Counted from the stretch's first letter, positions 1-6,187 are shown. The stretch: DNA of 7,363 bases from Lysobacteraceae bacterium (GCA_003449515.1 DMHI01000108.1:1-7363); one strand, 5' to 3'. The notes: generated by a model not told the origin, from the letters alone. Program-made: numbers and translations.

Positions 1-241
1 GCTTCATGCCCTGCGTGGCGAGCCCGACGGTGAGCCCGGCGATCGTCGTCTCGTCGAGTGGCGTATCGAGCACGCGATCCACACCGAAGCGCATCTGCAG
101 GCCGGCGGTGGCGCGGAACACGCCGCCGTTGACGCCGACATCCTCGCCGAGCACGAGCACGGCGGGGTCGTTCGTCATCTCCCAGGCCAGTGCCTGCGTG
201 ATCGCCTCGATCAGGGTGATCGCGGGTGCGACGGCGCTCAT
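1..241 (-). CDS. 2-oxoacid dehydrogenase E1 component, beta subunit (N-terminal part, runs off the left edge)
   Basis: Only the first 80 residues are in the window; the rest lies beyond position 1. The product is the beta half of the thiamine-diphosphate-dependent E1 enzyme that decarboxylates a 2-oxoacid and passes the acyl group to the lipoyl E2. Visible family hallmarks are the early VLVLGEDVG segment (about residues 28-36), the GGVFRATAGL segment (39-48) and DTPLDE (59-64). Glu64 in DTPLDE aligns, from memory of the family, with the glutamate that activates the thiamine N1'. The ATG at 241-239 overlaps the E1 alpha stop codon (TGA, 240-238) as ATGA, so the two subunits are probably translationally coupled and made in equal amounts. 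Substrate (pyruvate or branched-chain oxoacid) cannot be fixed from this fragment. The E2 gene is expected further left but is not visible. Confidence 0.93.
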   Translation of the reverse strand, partial: MSAVAPAITLIEAITQALAWEMTNDPAVLVLGEDVGVNGGVFRATAGLQMRFGVDRVLDTPLDETTIAGLTVGLATQGMK

Positions 242-1314
242 CGGCGGTTCTCCCAGTCGATGGCGTCCTCGCGCTGGGCGGCGAGGTCGAGCGGCAGCGT
301 TTGGTAAAGATGATCGAACATGTCGGTGACTGGCGGCGGCGTCACGGCGAGGTAGGCGTTCACCTCCTCGTCGACGCGGCGGTTGCACTCCTCGCGCCAG
401 GCCAGCTCCTCGACCTCGCTCCACGCGCCCAAGCCCGTGAGGTAGGTGCGCAGGCGCACCAGCGGCTCGCGCGTCCAGGCGGCTTTGACTTCCTCGTCGG
501 CGCGGTAGCGGCGAGCGTCGTCCGCGGTGGTGTGATCGGCCAGACGGTAGGTGATGAACTCCAGCACGCTGCCGCCGTGGCCGGTCCGCGCGCGCTTGAG
601 TGCGTGGTCCATCGCGGCGCGCACGGCGATCAGGTCGTTGCCGTCCACCTGCACGCAGTCGAGACCACCGGCGAGACCCTTCTGCGCCAAGGTGCGCGCG
701 CCGGTCTGCGCCTTGCGCGGCACCGAGATCGCCCACTGGTTGTTGATGATGCACAGCACGAAGGGCAGGCCGTAGGCGCCGGCGGAATTGATGGCGGCAT
801 AGGTGTCGGTCTTGGAACTGCCGCCGTCGCCGACGGTAGCCACCGCCACCCGCGGTTCGTCGCGCAGCTTGAAGGCCAGCGCCGCGCCCGCCGCGTGCAG
901 GCACTGGGTGCCGATCGGCACGCACCACGGGTAATCGTGCTGAGGCCCGGAGAAGTGGTTGCCGCGCTCGTCACCGCCCCAATACAGCAAAACTTCGCGC
1001 GGCTTCACGCCGCGCACGAACTGCGCGCCGTACTCGCGGTAGCTCGGCGCCAGCACATCGTCGAGCTGCATGGCGCTGCCGATGCCGATGTGGGTGGCCT
1101 CGTGGCCGAGGCAGCTGGCGTAGGTGCCGAGCTTGCCGGTGCGCTGCAGCGCGACAGCCTTGCTGTCGAAGGCGCGCACCAGCAGCATCTGCTTGAACAG
1201 CGCAACCAAGGCCTTGGGATCGCGGGCGAACTCCGGAAGATCGTCGCGGAGCAGTCGCCCGTCGTCGCTCAAGTATTGGACGTAGTCGATCTCGAACGTC
1301 GCCGCCGTGCGCAT
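238..1314 (-). CDS. pdhA: Pyruvate-dehydrogenase-type E1 component, alpha subunit
   Basis: This 358-residue protein has the usual length of the heterotetrameric E1 alpha subunit. It carries the thiamine diphosphate/Mg motif starting GDGGSSKTD (residues 162-170) and closing with the Asn pair at 191-192 (IINNQ). Asp163 and Asn192 are the expected Mg ligands. The loop RLADHTTADDARRYR (257-271) contains the conserved active-site His261. Segments LQRTGKLGTYA (56-66), LLYWGGDERG (109-118) and NNQWAISVPR (191-200) resemble the Bacillus PdhA-like family rather than the BkdA type, hence the symbol, but a branched-chain substrate is not excluded. The open frame extends upstream to about 2394 with no stop. 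ATG at 1314-1312 is chosen because homology begins there, a GGGAG lies about 10 nt upstream, and anything longer would cover the divergent TDO gene. It is co-transcribed with E1 beta (4-base overlap). A candidate promoter lies at 1345-1374. Confidence 0.93.
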   Translation of the reverse strand: MRTAATFEIDYVQYLSDDGRLLRDDLPEFARDPKALVALFKQMLLVRAFDSKAVALQRTGKLGTYASCLGHEATHIGIGSAMQLDDVLAPSYREYGAQFVRGVKPREVLLYWGGDERGNHFSGPQHDYPWCVPIGTQCLHAAGAALAFKLRDEPRVAVATVGDGGSSKTDTYAAINSAGAYGLPFVLCIINNQWAISVPRKAQTGARTLAQKGLAGGLDCVQVDGNDLIAVRAAMDHALKRARTGHGGSVLEFITYRLADHTTADDARRYRADEEVKAAWTREPLVRLRTYLTGLGAWSEVEELAWREECNRRVDEEVNAYLAVTPPPVTDMFDHLYQTLPLDLAAQREDAIDWENRR

Positions 1315-1339
1315 GCGCTTGGGCTCCCGCTGCAAGGGA

Positions 1340-1355
1340 CCTGCTTGATAGCAGG
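1340..1355. repeat. Inverted repeat covering the candidate E1 -10 (possible operator)
   Basis: CCTGCT (1340-1345), a TGAT spacer (1346-1349), then AGCAGG (1350-1355) form a perfect 6-bp dyad. It covers the predicted -10 hexamer of the E1 operon and would block it if bound by a repressor. The predicted start site falls just outside it, so it is better read as a DNA site than as an RNA hairpin. No cognate regulator is visible nearby. Confidence 0.4.
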
Positions 1356-1374
1356 GCGGGGCGGCGGGCGACAA
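1345..1374 (-). promoter_or_regulatory. Candidate sigma-70 promoter for the E1 alpha/beta operon
   Basis: Reading the minus strand, TTGTCG (1374-1369) is followed after 18 bp by TATCAA (1350-1345). Each hexamer matches 4 of 6 consensus positions. Transcription would start near 1338, giving a leader of about 25 nt before the ATG at 1314. The -10 lies inside the 16-bp inverted repeat at 1340-1355. Seen by eye only. The region is GC-rich, so this AT-containing patch stands out. Confidence 0.4.
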
Positions 1375-1445
1375 GGCCCACCCGTGCGGCCGGCGCAGCG
1401 CCCCGGGGCGGGTGCTGACTCGGCGTGGACACCCCCGCGGCGACC

Positions 1446-1451
1446 TACAAT
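1446..1451 (+). promoter_or_regulatory. Candidate -10 element for the tryptophan dioxygenase gene
   Basis: TACAAT matches 5 of 6 positions of the -10 consensus and sits about 32 bp before the chosen GTG start. No convincing -35 is seen at 16-18 bp upstream; the best is GTGGAC at 1425-1430 with a 15-bp spacer, which is poor. The predicted leader would be about 25 nt. Confidence 0.3.
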
Positions 1452-1482
1452 ACCGCCCCACCCTCGAAGCGCCGCCCGTCCC

Positions 1483-2373
1483 GTGCCCTTGCCGCCTACC
1501 GGATCCGATCCCGTCGCCGCCCGCCCGCAGCAGGGCGCTCGCCCGCTCGAGGCCGGCATCACCACCGACCTGCGCGGCCAACTGACCTACGCCGGCTATC
1601 TGCGTCTCGATCTGCTGCTGGCCGCGCAGCAGCCGCGCAGCGAGGGGGGCGGTGTCGATGAGCTGCTTTTCATCGTCCAGCACCAGACCTCCGAGCTGTG
1701 GATGAAGCTCGCCATCGCCGAGCTGCAGGCGGCGGTCGCGCACCTGCGCGCGGACCGGGTTGACCGGGCGCTCAAGGGGCTGGCGCGGGTCAAGCACGTG
1801 CAGAGGCAACTGGTCGAGCAGTGGAGCGTGCTGGAGACGCTGACGCCGAGCGAATACGCGCTGATCCGCCCGCACCTGGGCCCGGCGTCGGGCTTCCAGT
1901 CGTTGCAGTACCGCACGATCGAGTTCCTGCTGGGCAACAAGAGCGCGCCGATGCTGGCGGTGTTCGGCCACGACCCGGACGGTCAGGCGGCGCTGGCGGC
2001 GGTGATGGACGCGCCCAGCCTGTACGACGAGGTGCTGCGCTTCCTCGCCCGTCGCGGCCATCCGGTTCCCGCCGACCTGCTGGCACGCGATGTCCGCCTT
2101 CCGCACGTTCGCCGCGCCGATCTGGTGCCGGTGCTCGCGGCGATCTACCGCGATCCCGAGGCGCACTGGGACGCCTACCACCTGCTGGAATCGCTGGTCG
2201 ATCTGGAGGCCAACTTCCACCTCTGGCGCTTCCGCCACCTGAAGACCGTGGAGCGCATCATCGGCTTCCAGCCGGGCACCGGCGGCAGCTCGGGCTCGGG
2301 TTTCCTCCGGCAGGCGCTCGACCAGACCTTCTTCCCGGAGTTGTTCGACCTGCGCGCCGCCCTCGGGCACTGA
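1483..2373 (+). CDS. kynA: Tryptophan 2,3-dioxygenase (heme-dependent)
   Basis: This enzyme catalyses the first step of the kynurenine pathway, inserting O2 into the indole ring of L-tryptophan to give N-formylkynurenine. It is cytoplasmic and normally a heme-containing homotetramer. From GTG at 1483 it has 296 residues, against about 298 in X. campestris. Compared with that enzyme from memory, all active-site residues are present with a constant +12 offset: Tyr36 and Tyr39 (neighbour subunit), Phe63 and His67 in LLFIVQHQTSELW, Tyr125 and Arg129 (substrate carboxylate) in PSEYALIR, heme ligand His252 in WRFRH, and Thr266 in GTGGSSG. The frame is open far upstream, but that part is antisense to E1 alpha. 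GTG 1483 and TTG 1489 are the only plausible starts, and neither has a clear Shine-Dalgarno. The Pro/Ala/Arg-rich first 20 residues are therefore uncertain. It is divergent from the E1 operon. Formamidase and kynureninase genes are not in the window. Confidence 0.96.
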   Translation: MPLPPTGSDPVAARPQQGARPLEAGITTDLRGQLTYAGYLRLDLLLAAQQPRSEGGGVDELLFIVQHQTSELWMKLAIAELQAAVAHLRADRVDRALKGLARVKHVQRQLVEQWSVLETLTPSEYALIRPHLGPASGFQSLQYRTIEFLLGNKSAPMLAVFGHDPDGQAALAAVMDAPSLYDEVLRFLARRGHPVPADLLARDVRLPHVRRADLVPVLAAIYRDPEAHWDAYHLLESLVDLEANFHLWRFRHLKTVERIIGFQPGTGGSSGSGFLRQALDQTFFPELFDLRAALGH

Positions 2374-2454
2374 CCCGGGAGGCGGCGTCACCACGCCATC
2401 TTCACGGATTGCCCACGCCGCAATCGCAACAGTCCCGCCTCTTCCTCACACTCC

Positions 2455-2459
2455 GGTGA
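2455..2459 (+). promoter_or_regulatory. Shine-Dalgarno that fixes the GTG start of the AbgT gene
   Basis: GGTGA ends 7 nt before the GTG at 2467, which supports this start over the in-frame ATG at 2518 (residue 18). The 93-bp gap after the dioxygenase gene shows no convincing -35/-10 pair, so the transporter may be read through from the dioxygenase promoter or use a promoter I cannot see. Confidence 0.55.
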
Positions 2460-2466
2460 CGCTCGC

Positions 2467-4035
2467 GTGTCCACGCCCGCTCCTGCACCCGCTCCCGTCG
2501 CGCCGCGTGGCGCCCTGATGCGCTTCCTCGATGTGGTCGAGAAGGTCGGCAACAAGCTGCCCGACCCGGCCATGCTGTTCATCCTGCTGCTGGGCGTGGT
2601 GATGGTGCTGAGCTGGGTGCTCTCGCAGGTCAGCTTCGACATCGTCAACCCGCGCACCGGTGCGCCGGTGGCGGTCAACAACCTGCTGGCCGGCACGGCG
2701 CTCACCGAGTTCATCGCCAACATGGTGACGGTGTTCACCAGCTTCCCGCCGCTGGGCGTGGTGCTGGTGTCGATGATGGGTCTGGCGGTGGCCGAGCACG
2801 CCGGCTTCATCAATGCCGGTTTGCGCGCGCTGATGAGTGTGACCGCGAAGAGCCTGCTGACGCCGATGCTGATCGTGGTCGCCATCCTCTCGCACCTCGC
2901 GGTCGATGCCGGCTACGTGCTGGTGGTGCCGTTGGGCGCGGTGATCTTCTACGCCGCCGGCCGCCACCCGCTGGCCGGCATCGCCGCGGCCTTCGCCGGC
3001 GTCTCCGGCGCCTACTCGGCGAGCTTCCTGCCCACCAGCCTCGATCCGCTGCTGGCCGGCTTCACCCAGGCCGGCGCGCAACTGCTCGACCCCGCGCACA
3101 CGGTCAACCCGCTCAACAACGCCTTCTTCATGGCGGCCTCGTCGCTGCTGATCATCGGCGTGGGCTGGTTCATTACCGACAAGATCGTCGAGCCGCGGCT
3201 GATGCGCACCGCCAACATCGATGGCGACATGAAGGATGCGCCCACGCTCGAGCGCCTCACGCCGCTGGAGAAGAAGGGCCTCTGGGCCGGCCTGCTGACG
3301 ATCGTCGCCGGCCTCGCCATCATCGCGCTCACCGCCTGGCCGGCCGATTCGGCCTGGCGCCACGCCGAGAGCGGCGAGCTCACCAACAACGCCGCGCCGC
3401 TGATGCGCGCCATCGTCCCGCTGATCCTGTTCCTGACGCTGATTCCGGGCATCGTCTACGGCAGCATCGTCGGCACCATCAAGAGCCACCGCGATGTGGT
3501 GGCCGGCATCAGCAAGACCATGAACACGATGGGCTACTACCTCGTGCTCGCGTTCTGCTGCGCGATCTTCATCGCCGGGTTCGCGTCGTCCAACATCGGC
3601 ATCCTCGTGGCGCTGGAGGGTGCCGAGGCGCTCAAGGCCTCGGGCCTGCCGCTGGGTGCCATGCTGGTCGGCATCACCTTCCTGACGGCCGCCGTGAACC
3701 TGCTGGTGGGTTCGGCCTCGGCCAAATGGGGCCTGCTGGCGCCGATCTTCGTGCCGATGCTGATGCAGCTCGGCGTCTCGCCCGATCTGACGCAGGCGGC
3801 CTACCGCATCGGCGACTCCAGCTCGAACATCATCACGCCACTGATGCCCTACTTCCCGCTGGTGGTCGTGTTCTGCCAGCGCTACGTGAAGAACACCGGC
3901 ATCGGCACGGTGATCGCGATGATGCTGCCCTACACGATCACCTTCCTGATCGTCTGGAGCGCCTTCCTGCTGGGCTACTGGAGCCTCGGCATCCCGCTGG
4001 GCATCGGCTCCAGCTACACCTACCCGGCGGCTTGA
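2467..4035 (+). CDS. AbgT-family transporter (p-aminobenzoyl-glutamate / MtrF / YdaH type)
   Basis: A 522-residue inner-membrane protein with many hydrophobic segments, the usual size for the AbgT family. The founding E. coli AbgT imports p-aminobenzoyl-glutamate. MtrF and YdaH have been described as proton-driven exporters of sulfonamides and p-aminobenzoate. Family features are SHLAVDAGYVLVVPLGA (142-158) and the two hairpin regions near PTSLDPLLAG (189-198) and LVGSASAKWGLLAP (413-426). Residues reported as functional in MtrF have counterparts here with the same spacing: Asp193, Ser418, Trp421, Pro439 and Arg447. The first 17 residues are a Pro/Ala-rich tail before the first amphipathic segment. 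No abgA/abgB-like peptidase is adjacent, unlike in E. coli. The neighbours are TDO upstream and a peptide transporter downstream, so the substrate may be an aminobenzoate or peptide-like compound. The substrate and direction of transport are not readable from sequence. Confidence 0.93.
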   Translation: MSTPAPAPAPVAPRGALMRFLDVVEKVGNKLPDPAMLFILLLGVVMVLSWVLSQVSFDIVNPRTGAPVAVNNLLAGTALTEFIANMVTVFTSFPPLGVVLVSMMGLAVAEHAGFINAGLRALMSVTAKSLLTPMLIVVAILSHLAVDAGYVLVVPLGAVIFYAAGRHPLAGIAAAFAGVSGAYSASFLPTSLDPLLAGFTQAGAQLLDPAHTVNPLNNAFFMAASSLLIIGVGWFITDKIVEPRLMRTANIDGDMKDAPTLERLTPLEKKGLWAGLLTIVAGLAIIALTAWPADSAWRHAESGELTNNAAPLMRAIVPLILFLTLIPGIVYGSIVGTIKSHRDVVAGISKTMNTMGYYLVLAFCCAIFIAGFASSNIGILVALEGAEALKASGLPLGAMLVGITFLTAAVNLLVGSASAKWGLLAPIFVPMLMQLGVSPDLTQAAYRIGDSSSNIITPLMPYFPLVVVFCQRYVKNTGIGTVIAMMLPYTITFLIVWSAFLLGYWSLGIPLGIGSSYTYPAA

Positions 4036-4052
4036 TCGGGCTGATCGCGTGC

Positions 4053-4072
4053 GCCGCGGTTTGACCCGCGGC
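4053..4072 (+). repeat. GC-rich hairpin just after the AbgT gene
   Basis: GCCGCGG (4053-4059) pairs perfectly with CCGCGGC (4066-4072) around a 6-nt loop. It is not followed by a T-run, so alone it is not a canonical intrinsic terminator. Its right arm is also the left arm of the longer stem at 4066-4124, so the two structures exclude each other. Confidence 0.5.
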
Positions 4073-4089
4073 TTCACAAAGAGTACACA
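4061..4089 (+). promoter_or_regulatory. Candidate sigma-70 promoter for the peptide transporter gene
   Basis: TTGACC (4061-4066, 5 of 6 matches) is followed at the ideal 17 bp by TACACA (4084-4089, 3 of 6 matches). The predicted start is near 4096, giving a leader of about 50 nt to the ATG at 4146. The strong -35 and spacing support it and the weak -10 counts against it. It overlaps the terminator-like structure downstream of the AbgT gene. Confidence 0.42.
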
Positions 4090-4124
4090 TTCGCGGCCCC
4101 GGCGGCCGCAAGCCCCGGTTTTTT
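4066..4124 (+). terminator. Composite stem-loop with six-T tract after the AbgT gene
   Basis: CCGCGGCTT (4066-4074) pairs with AAGCCCCGG (4110-4118) over 8 of 9 positions. The loop contains a nested perfect hairpin, GCGGCC (4093-4098) with GGCCGC (4104-4109), that stacks directly on the outer stem. TTTTTT (4119-4124) follows at once, as in a Rho-independent terminator for transcripts arriving from the AbgT gene. A transcript begun at the proposed POT promoter (start near 4096) would lack the left outer arm and so escape it. Pairing was worked out by hand, with no energy calculation. Confidence 0.5.
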
Positions 4125-4145
4125 CCAAATCAGGGGAGTGACCGC

Positions 4146-5657
4146 ATGAGCGGTGCTGTGAACCAAGCTGCGGCGGGCTTCGTCCCGCCGCCCGCCGGGG
4201 CGTTCCTCGGCCATCCGAAGGCGCTCTGGAACCTGTTCGGGTCGGAGTTCTGGGAGCGCTTCATGTTCTACGGCATGCGCGCGATGCTCGCCGTGCATGT
4301 CGCGGCCGCGTTCTTCGCGCACCTCGGCGCGGAAGCCGACGCCGAGGCCAGCAAGACCTTCGGCGGCTTCATGGCCATGGTCTACATGACCGGCATCCTC
4401 GGTGGCTTCATCGCCGACCGCGTTCTCGGCTACCAGCGTTCGATCATGCTCGGCGGCGCGCTGATGGCGGTGGGCTGCTTCCTGCTGATGTCGCCGACCC
4501 TGCCGATGTTCCTGCTCGGCCTCGCCGTGATCGTGGTCGGCAACGGGCTGTTCAAACCGAACATCTCGACCATGGTCGGCAAGCTCTACGCGCCGGGCGA
4601 TGCCCGCCGCGATTCCGGCTTCACCATCTTCTACATGGGCATCAATGCCGGCGCGCTGCTGGCGCCCCTGGTCTGCGCCGCGTGGATCGGCCAGACCTAC
4701 GGCTACCGCTGGGGCTTCCTGACCGCGGGCGTGGGCATGGTGTTCGGCCTGATGGTCTTCCAGGCGGTGAAGTCGTGGCTGGGTCACGTCGGCACCGCGC
4801 CGGCCGGCAAGGCGGGCAAGGGCCCGATGGCGCAGGTGCTCATCGGCGCCGCCCTGCTGGTGGTGCCGGTGTATTTCCTGCTCAGCCAGAGCGACCTGCT
4901 CGGCGTGCTGCTGGTGGTGATGATGCTGGGCCTGGCCGGCTACTTCCTGTGGTCGGGCGCGCGCTCGGGCTCGAAGGTGCAACTGCACCGCTACACCGCC
5001 ATGCTGATCCTGTTCGCGGCGAACATCCTGTTCTGGGCGCTGTTCGAGCAGGCCGGCTCATCGCTGAACTTCCTCGCCCGCGACTACGTCGAGATGCCGA
5101 CGGTCTTCGGCTACGCGGTGCCGTTCACCGCCTTCCAGTCGGCGAACCCGGTCTTCATCATCCTGCTGGCGCCGCTGTTCGCCGCCCTGTGGGTGAAGCT
5201 CGACCGCGCCGACTGGAACCCGTCGATCCCGCGCAAGTTCGCCTATGGCCTCGCCGGCGCCGCCGTCGGCTTCTACGTGCTGGTGTTCGCCATCGACAAC
5301 GCGGTGCAGGCCAACGGCAAGATCAGCTGGTTGTGGCTCGCCCTGACCTACCTGATCCATACGCTTGGCGAGTTGTGCCTTTCGCCGATCGGGCTGGCGA
5401 TGGTGACCAAGCTCGCCCTGCCGACGGAAACCGGCCTGGCGATGGGCGGATGGTTCCTCTCCATCGCGATGGCGAACTTCGTGGCCGGTCGCATCGCCGC
5501 GATCGCCGCCAGTGGCGGCACGGGTCACGAGGCCGCCGGATCGCTGCTGGCCTACGGGCAGGTGTTCGAGCAGATGTTCTGGATGGGCATCGCCATCGCA
5601 CTCGCCTACTTCCTGTTGGCCCCACTGATCAACCGGCTGATGCACGGCGTGAAGTAG
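4146..5657 (+). CDS. Proton-coupled oligopeptide transporter (POT/PTR2 family, MFS)
   Basis: A 503-residue inner-membrane symporter expected to import di- and tripeptides with protons. Bacterial members normally have 14 transmembrane helices, and the length and hydrophobicity fit. Diagnostic elements are the ExxER motif at Glu34, Glu37 and Arg38 (SEFWERFMFYGMRA), the PTR2 signature around GGFIADRVLGYQRS (86-99), Lys137 in GNGLFKPNIS, the FYMGINAGA segment (162-170) with Asn167, the FEQAGSS element with Glu301, and Glu409 in LGELCLSPIGLAMVTKLA. The Lys and C-terminal Glu match residues implicated in proton coupling and peptide binding in characterised POT proteins. The start ATG at 4146 has a strong GGGGAG (4133-4138) 7 nt upstream. 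It lies 110 bp after the AbgT gene and is convergent with the MarR gene, 9 bp away. It probably supplies peptides whose aromatic residues feed the nearby dioxygenases, but that link is inferred from position only. Confidence 0.95.
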   Translation: MSGAVNQAAAGFVPPPAGAFLGHPKALWNLFGSEFWERFMFYGMRAMLAVHVAAAFFAHLGAEADAEASKTFGGFMAMVYMTGILGGFIADRVLGYQRSIMLGGALMAVGCFLLMSPTLPMFLLGLAVIVVGNGLFKPNISTMVGKLYAPGDARRDSGFTIFYMGINAGALLAPLVCAAWIGQTYGYRWGFLTAGVGMVFGLMVFQAVKSWLGHVGTAPAGKAGKGPMAQVLIGAALLVVPVYFLLSQSDLLGVLLVVMMLGLAGYFLWSGARSGSKVQLHRYTAMLILFAANILFWALFEQAGSSLNFLARDYVEMPTVFGYAVPFTAFQSANPVFIILLAPLFAALWVKLDRADWNPSIPRKFAYGLAGAAVGFYVLVFAIDNAVQANGKISWLWLALTYLIHTLGELCLSPIGLAMVTKLALPTETGLAMGGWFLSIAMANFVAGRIAAIAASGGTGHEAAGSLLAYGQVFEQMFWMGIAIALAYFLLAPLINRLMHGVK

Positions 5658-5666
5658 CCGCCGGCA

Positions 5667-6137
5667 TCAGGGCATCGCCGCCGCCCGGGCCGCACGTTCG
5701 CCACGCTCGGCCTCGGCGGTGAGCTGCTCCATCCGCGCCAGCAGGCGATCGAGCGCATCGCGCTCGTCGCGGCGCAGGCTGCCGAGCAGGCGCTGCTCGT
5801 AGGCCAGCGCCTGCGGCGCGATGTCGTCGTACACGGCCTTGCCGGCATCGCTGAGCCGGAGCACGCTCTTGCGGCGGTCGTCGCTGTCGATGTCGCGCTG
5901 GATGCGGCCGGCGTCGAGCAGGGAGGACACCGCGCGGCTCACCGCCACCTTGTCCATGGCGGTGCGCTGCGCCACTTCGGTGGCCGACAGGCCGGGTCGC
6001 TTCGCCAGCACGGCGATCACCCGCCACTCCGGGATCGCCAGGCCGTAGCGGGTTTCGTAAAGCTGGGCGATGTCGGCGCTGATGCGATTCGACAGCACCG
6101 ACAGGCGATAGGGCAGGAAGCGTTCGAGATCGAGCAT
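5667..6137 (-). CDS. MarR-family transcriptional regulator
   Basis: A 156-residue winged-helix protein of typical MarR length, expected to act as a dimer that leaves its operator when a small, often aromatic, ligand binds. The N-terminal helix (LERFLPYRLSVLSNRI, 4-19) and C-terminal helices (about 107-145) form the dimer region. The DNA-binding domain spans about 37-100, with the recognition helix near DKVAVSRAVSSLLDAG (62-77) and the wing with the family-typical DSDDRRKSVLRLSDAGK (84-100). The ATG at 6137-6135 is preferred because homology starts there. A TTG at 6176 would add 13 residues but lies inside the palindrome and overlaps the promoter. The ribosome site is weak (GGTG about 11 nt upstream). 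It is divergent from hppD with a perfect palindrome between them, so it probably regulates itself and tyrosine catabolism. The ligand (for example a phenylpyruvate or homogentisate) is inferred, not shown. Confidence 0.92.
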   Translation of the reverse strand: MLDLERFLPYRLSVLSNRISADIAQLYETRYGLAIPEWRVIAVLAKRPGLSATEVAQRTAMDKVAVSRAVSSLLDAGRIQRDIDSDDRRKSVLRLSDAGKAVYDDIAPQALAYEQRLLGSLRRDERDALDRLLARMEQLTAEAERGERAARAAAMP

Positions 6138-6153
6138 CGGTTGCTGCACCGCA

Positions 6154-6166
6154 GCGCAAGTTGCGC
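6154..6166. repeat. Second inverted repeat in the marR-hppD region
   Basis: GCGCAA (6154-6159), a central G, then TTGCGC (6161-6166) is a perfect dyad. Its right arm is also the proposed -35 hexamer of hppD, and it lies 3 bp from the 14-bp palindrome. The two centres are about 16.5 bp apart, roughly one and a half helical turns. It could be a second site for the same regulator or a site for another protein. Confidence 0.4.
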
Positions 6167-6169
6167 GTT

Positions 6170-6183
6170 GTTTCAATTGAAAC
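6170..6183. promoter_or_regulatory. Perfect 14-bp palindrome, likely MarR-family operator
   Basis: GTTTCAATTGAAAC reads identically on both strands. It is AT-rich in a GC-rich region, lies between the divergent regulator and hppD genes, sits between the -35 and -10 of the proposed hppD promoter, and overlaps the proposed marR -10. MarR dimers commonly bind short palindromes of this kind placed over divergent promoters. That the neighbouring MarR protein binds it is inferred from position. Confidence 0.65.
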
Positions 6184-6187
6184 TATA
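6182..6187 (-). promoter_or_regulatory. Candidate -10 of the marR gene
   Basis: On the minus strand TATAGT (6187-6182) matches 5 of 6 consensus positions. It overlaps both the hppD -10 (6184-6189) and the last two bases of the palindrome. A start near 6175 would give a leader of about 38 nt. No good -35 is seen at 17 bp (TGCGGG), which keeps confidence low. Confidence 0.33.

Noticed and set aside
226..1482. Long plus-strand open frame continuous with the dioxygenase gene (715 codons in all)
   Set aside because: The part before 1483 is antisense to the E1 alpha gene and has the low-complexity Ala/Arg/Val-rich composition of a GC-rich shadow frame. No fusion protein is indicated.
1315..2394. 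Upstream extension of the E1 alpha frame to 2394 on the minus strand
   Set aside because: It is antisense to the well-supported dioxygenase gene, and E1 alpha homology begins at the ATG at 1314.
2384..2397. Small hairpin GGCGT-CACC-ACGCC after the dioxygenase gene as a terminator
   Set aside because: The stem is only 5 bp and is followed by ATCTTC rather than a T-run, too weak to call.
2446..4128. 560-codon minus-strand open frame opposite the AbgT gene
   Set aside because: It is rich in His, Arg, Gln and Asp, as expected from the antisense of a hydrophobic membrane-protein gene. It has no recognisable domain.
4682..5722. 346-codon plus-strand frame inside the POT gene
   Set aside because: It is an Arg/Gly/Pro-rich off-frame product within a membrane-protein gene that has all family motifs in its own frame.
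6138..6176. TTG at 6176 as the start of the MarR protein
   Set aside because: It would lie inside the palindrome and at or upstream of the likely transcript start. The ATG at 6137 fits the family length.
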